Notes: a model not told the origin generated them from the letters alone. DNA of 64,000 nucleotides from JBEEJL01 sp043744215 (GCA_043744215.1 JAYTVC010000083.1:68914-132913); one strand, 5' to 3'. Positions 33,907-42,552 are shown, numbered from the stretch's first letter. Numbers and translations: made by a program.

Positions 33907-34197
33907 CTAATTGGTAAAAAATCGTGAGCGAACAGTCTGCCACCATTGCAAACCGAAAAGCACGCGCCGCGCCAAACGCAACACGCTACGCGGCCGCCAC
34001 ACCATCAACGCTGCGGCGACACCCAAAGTGGCACGGGGCGGATAGGGCAGCGCGCGCAACACATCCACGCTACGATCAAATGCCGACGCCGCGTTGCGCC
34101 ACGGCAAGGCTGCACGTACGACGTCGCGCCGCTGCCGCTCGCTAAGCGCCACGAGAAATTCGCGCCGCACTGCGTAATACTGCAAGTTGAACTTCAT
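33907..34197 (-). CDS. YqjK-like small basic protein
   Basis: A 96-residue protein beginning MKFNLQYYAVRREFLVALSE, rich in Arg, with one hydrophobic stretch (ATLGVAAALMVW). Its position after yqjE-type and yqjD-type genes and its start overlapping the upstream stop (ATGA) match the yqjD-yqjE-yqjK arrangement of enterobacteria. Function unknown. YqjD-type proteins bind ribosomes at the membrane in stationary phase, and YqjK may assist. Confidence 0.7.
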   Translation of the reverse strand: MKFNLQYYAVRREFLVALSERQRRDVVRAALPWRNAASAFDRSVDVLRALPYPPRATLGVAAALMVWRPRSVLRLARRVLFGLQWWQTVRSRFFTN

Positions 34198-34601
34198 GAC
34201 GAGGGACGCAACAAATCGCGGTCTTTGCCAAGCTCGGCCACCGTCGCGGATAAAAACCGCGGACGCGTGCGGAGGCGTTGGCGAAACACCAGCCAGATGA
34301 TCGTACCGGTGCCGACAAAAAACAATGTCAATCCACCGGCGGCCCACAGGCGATAGTTTTCCCATAGCGCAATGATAAGAAACATGCCTGCGAATATAAG
34401 GCCGATGGTCAGGCAATAAAAACCAATTGCTGCGAGCAACACCAGCCCGGCCATACGCGCCCCCTCTTCTTCGATTTCAGTGGTCGCCAGTTCGATACGG
34501 GTGTGCAGCAAATCAATCAGCGTAGACGCCATCCGCCGCAGCGAATCAAGCAAGTGCGTGGCTGGGCCGTTGTGGGGCAATTCGCTTTCCAGTGTGGACA
34601 T
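34194..34601 (-). CDS. yqjE: YqjE-type phage-holin-superfamily membrane protein
   Basis: A 135-residue protein: amphipathic N-terminus with SLRRMASTLIDLLHTRIELATTE, two helices (MAGLVLLAAIGFYCLTIGLIFAGMFLIIAL and the next at LWAAGGLTLFFVGTGTIIWLVF), and a charged tail. This is the Phage_holin_3_6 / YqjE pattern. ATG 34,601 is chosen over longer frames. It lies two bases after the DUF883 gene and overlaps the yqjK-like gene. The operon has an FNR box. Confidence 0.85.
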   Translation of the reverse strand: MSTLESELPHNGPATHLLDSLRRMASTLIDLLHTRIELATTEIEEEGARMAGLVLLAAIGFYCLTIGLIFAGMFLIIALWENYRLWAAGGLTLFFVGTGTIIWLVFRQRLRTRPRFLSATVAELGKDRDLLRPSS

Positions 34602-34603
34602 GA

Positions 34604-34921
34604 TCAGCGCCGTCCGATGAGCATACCCACAATCACGCCCACTGCCGCACCTATGCCGATGGATTGCCACGGCTTGTCGTGGACATAGCGGTCTGTTACT
34701 TTGGCGGCGTGTTTGGCCTGGGTGATGGCAGTGTCTTCCAAATCGCCCAATTCTTCTTTGGCAACCCTGAGTGTGCGCTCAACTTTTTTACGCGCATTGG
34801 CATAGCCCTCACCCGCCTGGTCGGTAGTCACTTTGAGCAATTCCTCCGCGCTGGTGACGACGGCTTTCAAGTCTGCCGCGAGTTTGTCGTGGGTGGATTC
34901 CTTCCGGTCTGCAACATTCAT
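34604..34921 (-). CDS. yqjD: YqjD/ElaB-type DUF883 protein
   Basis: A 105-residue protein with a long helical soluble part (HDKLAADLKAVVTSAEELLK to AITQAKHAAKVTDRYVHDKP) and one C-terminal tail anchor (SIGIGAAVGVIVGMLIGRR). E. coli YqjD/ElaB proteins bind ribosomes and inactivate them at the membrane in stationary phase. AAGGAG precedes the ATG at the ideal distance. The FNR box at 35,011 would link this ribosome-parking response to oxygen loss. Confidence 0.9.
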   Translation of the reverse strand: MNVADRKESTHDKLAADLKAVVTSAEELLKVTTDQAGEGYANARKKVERTLRVAKEELGDLEDTAITQAKHAAKVTDRYVHDKPWQSIGIGAAVGVIVGMLIGRR

Positions 34922-35010
34922 GATGATCTCCTTGGTGGTGGTTAATACGGTGACATAGAACAAACACTTGCCTTGTTGTTAACAGTCTATTTCGTGGAGC
35001 CAATCGGCGT

Positions 35011-35024
35011 TTGACCTGGATCAA
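35011..35024 (-). promoter_or_regulatory. FNR box for the yqjDEK-like operon
   Basis: TTGAC-CTGG-ATCAA. A minus-strand class II start would lie near 34,976, giving a 55-base leader. It is 36 bases from a second box oriented to the divergent gene. Confidence 0.83.
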
Positions 35025-35046
35025 ACTTGAGCAGCATCGCACTTGG

Positions 35047-35060
35047 TTGATCTATATCAA
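35047..35060 (+). promoter_or_regulatory. FNR box for the bactofilin-like gene
   Basis: TTGAT-CTAT-ATCAA. A plus-strand class II start would fall near 35,095, 34 bases before ATG 35,129. Confidence 0.85.
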
Positions 35061-35128
35061 TATGGTTTGTAGCGTTCTCAATATCATGAGCGTGCTTGCC
35101 AATGTGCCCAACGGAAAGGAGCCACAAC

Positions 35129-36316
35129 ATGAAACCGCTAACGATCCAATCAATACGCCGCCATTTATGGGGCGATTATTTTCTTGTTGTGGGTGCCCTG
35201 CTCGGCTGCCTGTCGCTCTGGGTGGGGGCGCAGGAACAGGCGACGGAAGCTAGCGTCGTGCTGACTGACAATGTCTATTTGAGTGGGTCATCCGTGCATC
35301 CATCGGGCCCGGTAAACGGCGACTTATTTGCTGCTGGCGGCAATGTGAATGTTGACCATCCGGTAAAAGGCGATGCGGTATTGGCGGGCGGCCAGGTCAA
35401 CATCAACAGCAGCATTGGTGATGATGTGCGCATTGCCGGCGGCCAGATTTCGCTCAACGGCAAAGTCGGCGGCGAAGCCTTGGTCGCGGGCGGCACCATC
35501 AATCTGGGCAATGCCGCCGATATCGCGGGCCGCACGATGATCGCCGGCAATGAAGTAACCCTCTCGGGGAAATGTGCCAAAGACCTGAAAATTTACGCCC
35601 GCAAAATTTCACTCATGGGCGAAGTGGGCGGCGACGCGCGGCTCGCGGCAGAAGAAATTGAAATACTCCCCGGCGCGAAAATTGCCGGAGCCCTCACCTA
35701 CACCAGCCCCACTGAAATAAAAATCGCATCAGGACAAGTGGGCGGAAATATCACGCGTGCGGAACGCATGGAAGGCTGGGGTGAGCGCAACCGGCACATG
35801 GGTGACATGGGTGAAGGGTGGCAACGCGGCGGCGGCAACTGGTTCAGCCCAATTTGGTTACTGGGCTTGATCGCTGCCGCTGCCGTCTTTCTGCTGGTAT
35901 TTCCCAATGCCACGCGCGCGGCGGAACATGAAGTCGATGTGTCGCCATGGAAAAGTTTGGGCCTGGGCTTCGCCCTGCTGTTCGCCTTGCCACCACTCGC
36001 GATCATCTTGATGGTGACCATCATCGGCATTCCCATCGCGATGGCTTTGCTCGCCATTTATGCCGTGCTGATGCTGGTGGGCTATCTCACCGCCGCTATT
36101 TTCATCGGCGACAAGGCCGCCAGCGCGCTGAAAAAAGATGCGCCGCCCACGCCGTGGAAAAGAATTGGCTTCGCAGCCCTCGCGCTGATCGCGCTGGGGC
36201 TGATCCGCTACATTCCCGTCGCCGGAGCGCTCGTGGTATTCGCAGCGCTGCTCATAGGCATGGGCGCATGGTCGTTGTATTTGTATCACCGATATCATGA
36301 CGATGCGGCGGTTTGA
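35129..36316 (+). CDS. Bactofilin-like polymer-forming membrane protein
   Basis: A 395-residue protein with a signal peptide or first helix (YFLVVGALLGCLSLWVGAQ) and a right-handed beta-helix region of about 170 residues with repeated GXVXGD/AXAGGXVXI turns (GPVNGDLFAAGGNVNVDHPV, SIGDDVRIAGGQISLNGKVG), as in bactofilins. Four C-terminal helices follow (about 240-390). The start is at ATG 35,129 with GAAAGGAG upstream. The beta-helix probably faces the periplasm. The FNR box indicates anaerobic induction. Such proteins are known in low-oxygen gene sets, but their role is unknown. Confidence 0.85.
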   Translation: MKPLTIQSIRRHLWGDYFLVVGALLGCLSLWVGAQEQATEASVVLTDNVYLSGSSVHPSGPVNGDLFAAGGNVNVDHPVKGDAVLAGGQVNINSSIGDDVRIAGGQISLNGKVGGEALVAGGTINLGNAADIAGRTMIAGNEVTLSGKCAKDLKIYARKISLMGEVGGDARLAAEEIEILPGAKIAGALTYTSPTEIKIASGQVGGNITRAERMEGWGERNRHMGDMGEGWQRGGGNWFSPIWLLGLIAAAAVFLLVFPNATRAAEHEVDVSPWKSLGLGFALLFALPPLAIILMVTIIGIPIAMALLAIYAVLMLVGYLTAAIFIGDKAASALKKDAPPTPWKRIGFAALALIALGLIRYIPVAGALVVFAALLIGMGAWSLYLYHRYHDDAAV

Positions 36317-36446
36317 TTGATTCACTTCCCTCTGAGAATGGCTTCCTCCTTTGACAACAAGGGGAATGAGGGGATTTACTTTTGGCGTTGGTTAGAAATT
36401 AAATCCCGTTACTATCTTTTTTCAAAGGGAGAACGGTGAAGTTTTC

Positions 36447-37031
36447 TTACCGCCTAATCTGCGACTCACCCATACTTTGTCCGAAGCTCTGTAGCGGCCC
36501 GAGCGGGTTTTTGTCTGAGCGGGTTTCGAACATTGCCGGTTCGCCGCTCCAGAGTTTGTACACCACGCGGTCGTTTTTCATTACGATGATGGCCGTGAAA
36601 TGCCATCCGGTGCTTTCGGTTTCGCGGCGGAAATTGAATACGTCCGACCAGAAGCCGCCGACACGTTTTTGTTCTGTGTGCCGCTGATTGATTTCGTAAG
36701 CGCTGCACGCTTGCTTTGCAGCGAGGCAATCCTTGATGTCATCGTCGAGCAGACCGTTTTGCGCAACCGTGCCCGGCAAAAATTTCCGCAGCAAATCCGA
36801 GTAATTGAGAATGGCGATATTGGGCGTGGCGTAGGGATCAAGCTGCATTCGCTTGAGATCGGCGACTGTGGTCTGATTCGGCACGATGCTGTCATACACG
36901 CCGCGCGCTTCGTCAAAACTCTTCCAAGGCGTTTCCGTTTTGGTTTCGCTTTTTGGCAACAGCGATGTGCACGCTGCGATGTGAGCCGTGATCAAAACCA
37001 GAATTCGTTTTTTTATAGTCATTTTTTTCAT
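36447..37031 (-). CDS. Uncharacterised lipoprotein
   Basis: A 194-residue protein with a lipoprotein signal (ILVLITAHIAAC). The mature part has FDEARGVYDSIVPNQTTVAD, a possible SmpA/BamE-like start (PNQTTVADLKRMQLDP), then a region ending in WSGEPAMFETRSDKNPLGPL. No enzymatic motif is visible. The SmpA-like motif suggests an outer-membrane lipoprotein. A near-match to an FNR box (CTGAT-TAAA-ATCAA) at 37,061 overlaps an IHF-type site upstream. Confidence 0.75.
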   Translation of the reverse strand: MKKMTIKKRILVLITAHIAACTSLLPKSETKTETPWKSFDEARGVYDSIVPNQTTVADLKRMQLDPYATPNIAILNYSDLLRKFLPGTVAQNGLLDDDIKDCLAAKQACSAYEINQRHTEQKRVGGFWSDVFNFRRETESTGWHFTAIIVMKNDRVVYKLWSGEPAMFETRSDKNPLGPLQSFGQSMGESQIRR

Positions 37032-37068
37032 CAGAGCGCGAAACTGAATACAATAAAATACTGATTAA

Positions 37069-37081
37069 AATCAATTAGTTA
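37069..37081 (+). promoter_or_regulatory. IHF-type site
   Basis: AATCAATTAGTTA is a full match to WATCAA-N4-TTR with an AT-rich 5' flank (AAATACTGATTAA). It lies between the divergent lipoprotein and phaC genes. Confidence 0.5.
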
Positions 37082-37134
37082 CAAACACTACTTCTATATC
37101 ATTTTCAGCATGTCAGACATTTCCTTTCAAACTA

Positions 37135-37148
37135 TTGATCTGTATCAA
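37135..37148 (+). promoter_or_regulatory. FNR box directly upstream of phaC
   Basis: TTGAT-CTGT-ATCAA. Its centre is 41.5 bases before the A of ATG 37,183, so a class II transcript would start at or next to the initiation codon. Confidence 0.82.
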
Positions 37149-37182
37149 GGCTAAACCAACCAACGCGGTTAAGGTGTGCATC

Positions 37183-39009
37183 ATGCTCAATGAAACCAAT
37201 GAAATGGATGTGCCAACAGCGCCAAGTTCGTCCGCGTCGCGTGCCGAATCGTTCGATCTCGACACCAGGCCTTCGCCCGCCAATGCCAATCTTGACCGCA
37301 TGTTGCATGCGGCGTGGGGCAAAATGGTTCAAGGTCTTTCGCCCATTTCGTTGCTTGGCGCTTACATGGACTGGGCGACCCACATCGCCACGTCGCCTTC
37401 CAAGCAGCAACAATTGGCCGACAAGGCTTTACGCAAATGGCACCGGCTCATTTTGTATGCCGCCCAATTTGCGCGGCAATCAGTGCGGGATTGCCCAAAC
37501 TCGCCCTGCATCGAACCTCTGGCTACCGACAAGCGCTTCGATCACCCCGCCTGGCAACAGCCGCCTTACAATTATATTTATCAGGCCTTTCTGCTCAACC
37601 AACAGTGGTGGCACAACGCGACCACCGATGTGCGTGGCGTAACGGCGCATCATGAGCACGTAGTGAATTTTGTGACCCGTCAATGGCTGGATATGTTTTC
37701 GCCGTCTAATTTTCTGTTAACCAATCCCGATCTGATGCATGAAACATTGGCGCAAGGTGGCGTGAATCTCGTCAAGGGCGCGAGTAACTGGTGGACAGAC
37801 TGGGAGCGCCAACAAGGCGGGCGCCCGCCTGAGGGTGCAGAGCGGTTCCGGGTCGGCGAAACGGTCGCGACAACACCGGGAAAAATTGTCATGCGCAACC
37901 GGCTGGCAGAGTTGATCGAATACACACCGACGACTTCACATGTTTACGCCGAGCCGATACTCATCGTGCCTTCATGGATCATGAAATACTACATTCTGGA
38001 TTTGTCACCTGACAATTCTCTGGTGAAATTTTTGCTCGGCAAGGGTCATCGCGTATTCATGCTGTCGTGGAAAAATCCCGACGCCAATGACCGCGATCTC
38101 GATATGGAAGACTATTTGCGACTGGGCCCACTCGCGGCTTTAGACGCCCTGACTGACATCACAGCCGGGCAAAAAATCCACGCCGCAGGCTATTGCCTCG
38201 GAGGCACCCTGCTCGCCATCGCCGCCGCCGCATTGGCACGCGACCACGACAAGCGATTGAAAACAGTGACTCTGCTGGCGGCGGAAACCGACTTTGAAGA
38301 GCCAGGCGAACTCGGCCTGTTTATCGACGAAAGCCAACTCGCCCATCTGGACGACGTGATGTGGGACCAGGGTTATCTTGACGGCAAGCAAATGGCCTCG
38401 ACGTTTCAGTATCTCAATTCCAACGATTTGGTGTGGTCGAAACTGGTGCACGATTACATGATGGGCACACGGCAGCCGATGAGCGATCTGATGGCATGGA
38501 ATGCCGACGCCACGCGGCTGCCCTACCGCATGCATAGCGAATACCTGCACCATTTGTATTTGCACAACGAACTCGCCCAAGGGCGCTATCAGGTAAATGA
38601 AAAACCCATCGCGCTATCGGATATTCGCGCGCCAATTTTCGCATTAGGCACCGAGCGAGATCACGTGTCGCCATGGCGCTCGGTGTACAAAATACATTTG
38701 CTCACCGACACCGACGTGACTTTCGCGCTCACCACTGGCGGTCACAACGTGGGTATTGTCAACCCGCCGACAGCCGGGCCAGGGGGAAAATATTTCCGTA
38801 TGGCAACGCGCCAGAGCCACGACCGGTTTGTCAGCGCGGACGCATGGTTGGCGGCGTCCGACAAAATCCCCGGCTCGTGGTGGCCGGCGTGGGACGCATG
38901 GCTGGCGCAACATTCACCTAAGCAGATAGAAGTAGCCAGATTACCTAAAGCCGGTAAAAAATATATGCCCCTGGGCGACGCGCCGGGTCGTTATGTATTG
39001 CAACAATAG
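37183..39009 (+). CDS. phaC: Poly(3-hydroxyalkanoate) synthase
   Basis: A 608-residue PHA synthase. The N-terminal PhaC_N domain contains FNFVTRQW-like sequence (VVNFVTRQWLDMFSPSNFLLTNP). The catalytic box is AAGYCLGGTLL with the nucleophile Cys338, and Asp and His occur near RDHVSPWRSVYK and TTGGHNVGIVNPP. It polymerises hydroxyacyl-CoA into granules. With the phasin at 39,128, and FNR boxes before both, PHA formation appears tied to low oxygen as a reductant sink. The start is uncertain: ATG 37,183 has only a weak AAGG upstream, and ATG 37,204 is an alternative. Confidence 0.95.
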   Translation: MLNETNEMDVPTAPSSSASRAESFDLDTRPSPANANLDRMLHAAWGKMVQGLSPISLLGAYMDWATHIATSPSKQQQLADKALRKWHRLILYAAQFARQSVRDCPNSPCIEPLATDKRFDHPAWQQPPYNYIYQAFLLNQQWWHNATTDVRGVTAHHEHVVNFVTRQWLDMFSPSNFLLTNPDLMHETLAQGGVNLVKGASNWWTDWERQQGGRPPEGAERFRVGETVATTPGKIVMRNRLAELIEYTPTTSHVYAEPILIVPSWIMKYYILDLSPDNSLVKFLLGKGHRVFMLSWKNPDANDRDLDMEDYLRLGPLAALDALTDITAGQKIHAAGYCLGGTLLAIAAAALARDHDKRLKTVTLLAAETDFEEPGELGLFIDESQLAHLDDVMWDQGYLDGKQMASTFQYLNSNDLVWSKLVHDYMMGTRQPMSDLMAWNADATRLPYRMHSEYLHHLYLHNELAQGRYQVNEKPIALSDIRAPIFALGTERDHVSPWRSVYKIHLLTDTDVTFALTTGGHNVGIVNPPTAGPGGKYFRMATRQSHDRFVSADAWLAASDKIPGSWWPAWDAWLAQHSPKQIEVARLPKAGKKYMPLGDAPGRYVLQQ

Positions 39010-39127
39010 CGCGATACCTGGCATTTACGCCACCACAGCCTCCGCGTTGCCGATGGAACGACGGTCTGCGCCTGCGAGTTTGCGCATTACCTGATTCATA
39101 CCGCTAAACATCAATCGGTGCGGCGCT

Positions 39128-39736
39128 TTAATGACGAGTGGCGATGCCGTTTTGCAGACTTTGTTTGGCGCTATCCATCCAATCGGATGCCGCCTTGGTG
39201 AAGCTGGTCAGCGTGGCATTGGTCATGTCCATGGCCAATTTAATATTGTCCGGGCTGGCCATTGGGGTCATGGTCGGCATCACTTTTTGTTCCGCGGGCT
39301 TCATCATTTTTGCCGTGGCCTGGCCCAACTCTTTGTTGGCGGCAAACCATTCATTTTTCATTTCCTCCAGAAGCTTGGCGTTCATCGCGCTGCTCAGGGA
39401 ATACATGTCACGCCAATACTGGGAGGCTTGCTCCATATTCAAACGCGTCCAGTCCATTTCCAGCTTGGCCAGATCGGCTGGCGCACGAATGCGCAACAGA
39501 TCGTTGGCAATTTTATTATTTTTGTCGTGGGCTTGTCGGGCCGTGTTCAGTTGCATTTCACGGATGTGTTCAAAGCCTTCGAGCACAGCATTGGTTAGCT
39601 TTACTGCTGCATCAAAGCCGGTTTTGCTGACTTGGTAGGCACTTTGCGTATCGGGTAAGGCTTGCATGGGCGATGTGGTCTGAGCCGATGCGGTAGAGGC
39701 GGATTTGGTGCGGCGGGTGGATTTTCTGGCAGGCAT
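39128..39736 (-). CDS. Phasin (PHA granule-associated protein)
   Basis: A 202-residue protein with a Lys/Arg/Ser/Thr-rich start (MPARKSTRRTKSASTASAQT) and a helical phasin-type core (AYQVSKTGFDAAVKLTNAVLEGFEHIREMQLNTARQAHDK, in two stretches), ending in KAASDWMDSAKQSLQNG. Phasins coat PHA granules and recruit synthase. AAGGAG precedes ATG 39,736, and an FNR box lies 64 bases upstream. It is convergent with phaC, with 118 bases between the stops. Confidence 0.88.
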   Translation of the reverse strand: MPARKSTRRTKSASTASAQTTSPMQALPDTQSAYQVSKTGFDAAVKLTNAVLEGFEHIREMQLNTARQAHDKNNKIANDLLRIRAPADLAKLEMDWTRLNMEQASQYWRDMYSLSSAMNAKLLEEMKNEWFAANKELGQATAKMMKPAEQKVMPTMTPMASPDNIKLAMDMTNATLTSFTKAASDWMDSAKQSLQNGIATRH

Positions 39737-39799
39737 GGTGGTCTCCTTGGATGATCGTTGAATGTAAATAACAATATAAGCCGTTGTACGCCATCCGAC

Positions 39800-39813
39800 T
39801 TGATTTGGATCAA
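39800..39813 (-). promoter_or_regulatory. FNR box upstream of the phasin gene
   Basis: TTGAT-TTGG-ATCAA. The minus-strand class II start falls near 39,765 with a 29-base leader. Confidence 0.85.
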
Positions 39814-39975
39814 ACGCCCGCTTTGTGAAGTCGGCAAATATGGCGATACACATAAGGCCGTGGGATGAACACTGCTAACCCTATGAATCAGAATATAGAC
39901 AAAAATTTGCGTTACCGCCGATTGCTGGATCTGGTCAAAGGCTTGCCGCCGATAAAAATGCACGCTGATGCGCTT

Positions 39976-40365
39976 CTACGCCGCGATGCTGGCAAAAGTT
40001 TTTTCCCTTTGCTGCTGACAATAGATACATCGCTTAGCGGTCGGATAGGCGGAGAGACGATCAAAGCCGATGTCGTCACCGCAATCGGTGCAACTGCCGT
40101 AGAAGCCGCTTTCCATGCGCACGCGCGCTGCGGCGATGTCGTGCAACGCCTGCTCCAGATGATTCACCAGGGCGATGTGGACATCGGCCAACGAACCGGC
40201 GCTGGCTTCATCGGCCATGTCCATGGTCCCGTCGGCTGTTGCGCGGGCACCGCGTTCTTCTGGCGCATGCATTGCACGATTGGCGATTTCATCCTGTAAT
40301 TTCGCTTCATTTTGGTCGAGCATATGGCGCAGTTTTTCCTGCTGCTTGATGGTTAGTCCGGACAT
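39976..40365 (-). CDS. DksA/TraR-family zinc-finger protein
   Basis: A 129-residue protein: coiled-coil N-terminal two thirds (KQQEKLRHMLDQNEAKLQDE, then HIALVNHLEQALHDIAAARV) and a C4 zinc finger with Cys92/95 (CTDCG) and Cys113/116 (CIYC). DksA-type proteins bind RNA polymerase through the secondary channel. The coil tip lacks the exact DXXDXA of canonical DksA, so the activity may differ. A ribosome site (GGAG) precedes the ATG. The 249-base gap upstream holds no clear signal. Confidence 0.9.
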   Translation of the reverse strand: MSGLTIKQQEKLRHMLDQNEAKLQDEIANRAMHAPEERGARATADGTMDMADEASAGSLADVHIALVNHLEQALHDIAAARVRMESGFYGSCTDCGDDIGFDRLSAYPTAKRCIYCQQQREKTFASIAA

Positions 40366-40614
40366 ATTTTCTCCAAATAATTATTGTTCCTTGATGGCAG
40401 CCATCAAAATCACGACATCGTTGCGCCCCCTGCTACGACACGAATGACCCGATGACACGAATGACACGATCTGCCATTCCTTCATTTACTTGCACGATGG
40501 CCTCCTTGAGAAAGGCTGCCCGGTTAATCAACGGCTGATATTTTGTTTAGGCACGCTGGATAAAAAATGGTTTCCCGTCGATTGTCCGCAAGCAACGCCT
40601 TGCAGCCTAAACCT

Positions 40615-41010
40615 CTAACGGCTCGCCTGCTTGTTCACCGTGCGAATCAACACCAGTTCCATCTGGGGTGTTAACCCACGGTTCACTGTGGTGAGAATAT
40701 CTTCCACCGCCACTTTGTGCGCGTCGAACGCAAAGGATGCTGTGGCAGGATCAATGGAAACACGCACACTGCCCCGATCTACAGCCGTTGCCGCTTCGAG
40801 TGTGCGAACAATTTTTTTTGTGAGCGCCTCATCAATATTTGCAACCGTTTGCATGTCAACGAACGCGACAGAATGTCCCTGGCTGTAGGCTTGCATCACC
40901 ATTGCATGATCATAAGTCGCGGCCATTTTGTCTTCGATGCACAATCCGCACGCCATCGCGTCTACCGGAAGGCAAAGCAATGCACATGCTATGTGTTTGA
41001 TTATATTCAT
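40615..41010 (-). CDS. Exported CXXC protein coupled to nirK
   Basis: A 131-residue protein with a signal peptide (IIKHIACALLCLPVDAMA) directly followed by CGLCIEDKMAATYDHAMV. The remainder (GSVRVSIDPATASFAFDAHKVAVEDILTTV) has a pattern like a small ferredoxin-fold metal-binding domain. Its ATG overlaps the nirK stop (TAATG), so it is translated with nirK. A role in delivering copper to NirK in the periplasm is attractive but is inferred from context and the CXXC only. I cannot name its family. Confidence 0.75.
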   Translation of the reverse strand: MNIIKHIACALLCLPVDAMACGLCIEDKMAATYDHAMVMQAYSQGHSVAFVDMQTVANIDEALTKKIVRTLEAATAVDRGSVRVSIDPATASFAFDAHKVAVEDILTTVNRGLTPQMELVLIRTVNKQASR

Positions 41011-42479
41011 TATTCTGCCGACTTCGCTTGCGCCGGCTTAGCTCGTTCATCTGCCCAGTGGAAATATTTGATGTATTGCTGAATCTCCACATCAGTCAAA
41101 TTTTGATTCGGCATCGGCACCTTATATTTTTCCAGCATGGCTTTAGCATCAGCATCCGAGAGCAACATTTTGTCCGGCGCTTGCAGCCATTGGGTCAGCC
41201 ATGCATCGGTGCGGCGCTTGGTGACGCCGAAAACATCGGGGCCCAATTTGTCGCCCTGTCCGATGGAGTGGCAGGCGAGGCATTTGCTCTCGAACGCGAG
41301 CTTGCCTTTGACGGCATCTGGATCAGACGGCGCATCGGACGCGACGATATTGTGGTGCTCAAGCGCGGCCTCGCTCACTTTGCCTGTCGCATCGATCAAG
41401 CCAATCGCGCCTTGTGATGCGTTGGCGAAGTGATGATCGACCATAATGTACGAACCTTTTTCCGGTACCATGAATTCCACAATCGCGCCGCTGCTCGAAC
41501 CCAGCAGCACCGTCTGCATGCCGCGCAACTGATTGTCGGGATTGCCTTCGATCCACACGCGGTCGAAGATGGTGCCGACCACATGGAAACTCGACGTGTT
41601 GCTCGGGCCCACATTCATTACAAACAACCTCACGCGCTCACCCGGTTTGGCGGGCAGGGGGTTTTTCACCATGCCATTGTGAAACCCATTGAACACGGTG
41701 TAAGTAGATTGTTTACCGCGCAGTTTGTCTCCATCAAGCACATGCAAAACCTGCTCGCCCACCTTGCGCCCCTGCGGATCGGGCGTGGTGTAAAACTCGC
41801 TTTGGATGACGACATATTCACGATCCACTTTGGACGGATAGCCGTTGCGCGGCTCGGCGATCAACACGCCATACATACCCGATGCGATGTGCTCGAGAAT
41901 CATCGGCGTACCGCAGTGGTACATGAATACGCCGGGATAATTCACGGTAAATTCAAACGTCATCGTTTGCCCAGGCGCAATGGAGCGATATTTATCCTGC
42001 GGCGACACCATCGCCGCGTGGAAATCCATCGAATGCATCATCGGTGCGGCGAACTGCGGCATGCCTTGCACCGGCTCATCACTGCGGTTGGTCATGCTGA
42101 ATTTTATTTTGTCGCCGACTTTCGCGCGTACCGTCGGCCCCGGCACTTGGTCACCAAAAGTCCAGGCGCTGAATTTCACACCGGGGGCGATTTCGATAAT
42201 CTTGTGCGTAGTATCGATCTGGATAGTTTTCACTGGATCAGGATCGAGCGGCTTGAGATGCGCATCAAAGCTCAAAGCCTTGCCGCTGGCAAACGGGCCG
42301 GTGTGGCGCTCGGAAGAAACTGATGCAGGCGGAGACTTCAGTTCTATTTTTGATGGGTCGTAAGCATCGGGCTGCGATGACGTGTCGGTTTTAGCCTGAC
42401 AACCTGTTAGTAAGAGTAGCGGCACAAGGACGACGATGAAGCCGATATACGGTTTTTGAAAGCATTGTTCGTTAAACAT
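41010..42479 (-). CDS. nirK: AniA-type copper nitrite reductase fused to cytochrome c
   Basis: A 489-residue lipoprotein (lipobox LLLLTGC, Cys27). Two cupredoxin domains carry the type 1 copper ligands His149, Cys189, His197 and Met202 (YHCGTPMILEHIASGM) and type 2 ligands His154, His188 and His349. Active-site residues are Asp152 (SMDFH) and His299 (SSFHVVG). A C-terminal cytochrome c domain has CLACH at 400-404 and a likely Met ligand in VPMPNQ. It reduces nitrite to NO on the periplasmic face. The fused haem would hand electrons to the type 1 copper, as in the Ralstonia pickettii type. An FNR box lies 60 bases upstream. Confidence 0.95.
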   Translation of the reverse strand: MFNEQCFQKPYIGFIVVLVPLLLLTGCQAKTDTSSQPDAYDPSKIELKSPPASVSSERHTGPFASGKALSFDAHLKPLDPDPVKTIQIDTTHKIIEIAPGVKFSAWTFGDQVPGPTVRAKVGDKIKFSMTNRSDEPVQGMPQFAAPMMHSMDFHAAMVSPQDKYRSIAPGQTMTFEFTVNYPGVFMYHCGTPMILEHIASGMYGVLIAEPRNGYPSKVDREYVVIQSEFYTTPDPQGRKVGEQVLHVLDGDKLRGKQSTYTVFNGFHNGMVKNPLPAKPGERVRLFVMNVGPSNTSSFHVVGTIFDRVWIEGNPDNQLRGMQTVLLGSSSGAIVEFMVPEKGSYIMVDHHFANASQGAIGLIDATGKVSEAALEHHNIVASDAPSDPDAVKGKLAFESKCLACHSIGQGDKLGPDVFGVTKRRTDAWLTQWLQAPDKMLLSDADAKAMLEKYKVPMPNQNLTDVEIQQYIKYFHWADERAKPAQAKSAE

Positions 42480-42538
42480 AATTCCCCCCCTTGCTTGTTG
42501 GACTATGACAAGGTTAGGGGCAGCGTAGGAATGTGAAT

Positions 42539-42552
42539 TTGATCTACATCAA
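42539..42552 (-). promoter_or_regulatory. FNR box upstream of nirK
   Basis: TTGAT-CTAC-ATCAA. A minus-strand class II start would lie near 42,504 with a 25-base leader and a G-rich ribosome site. It is the last FNR box seen in the window. Confidence 0.88.

Noticed and set aside
37061..37074. A thirteenth FNR box (CTGAT-TAAA-ATCAA)
   Set aside because: One half-site has a mismatch at the first position and the stretch overlaps the IHF-type site, so it is listed only as a near-match.
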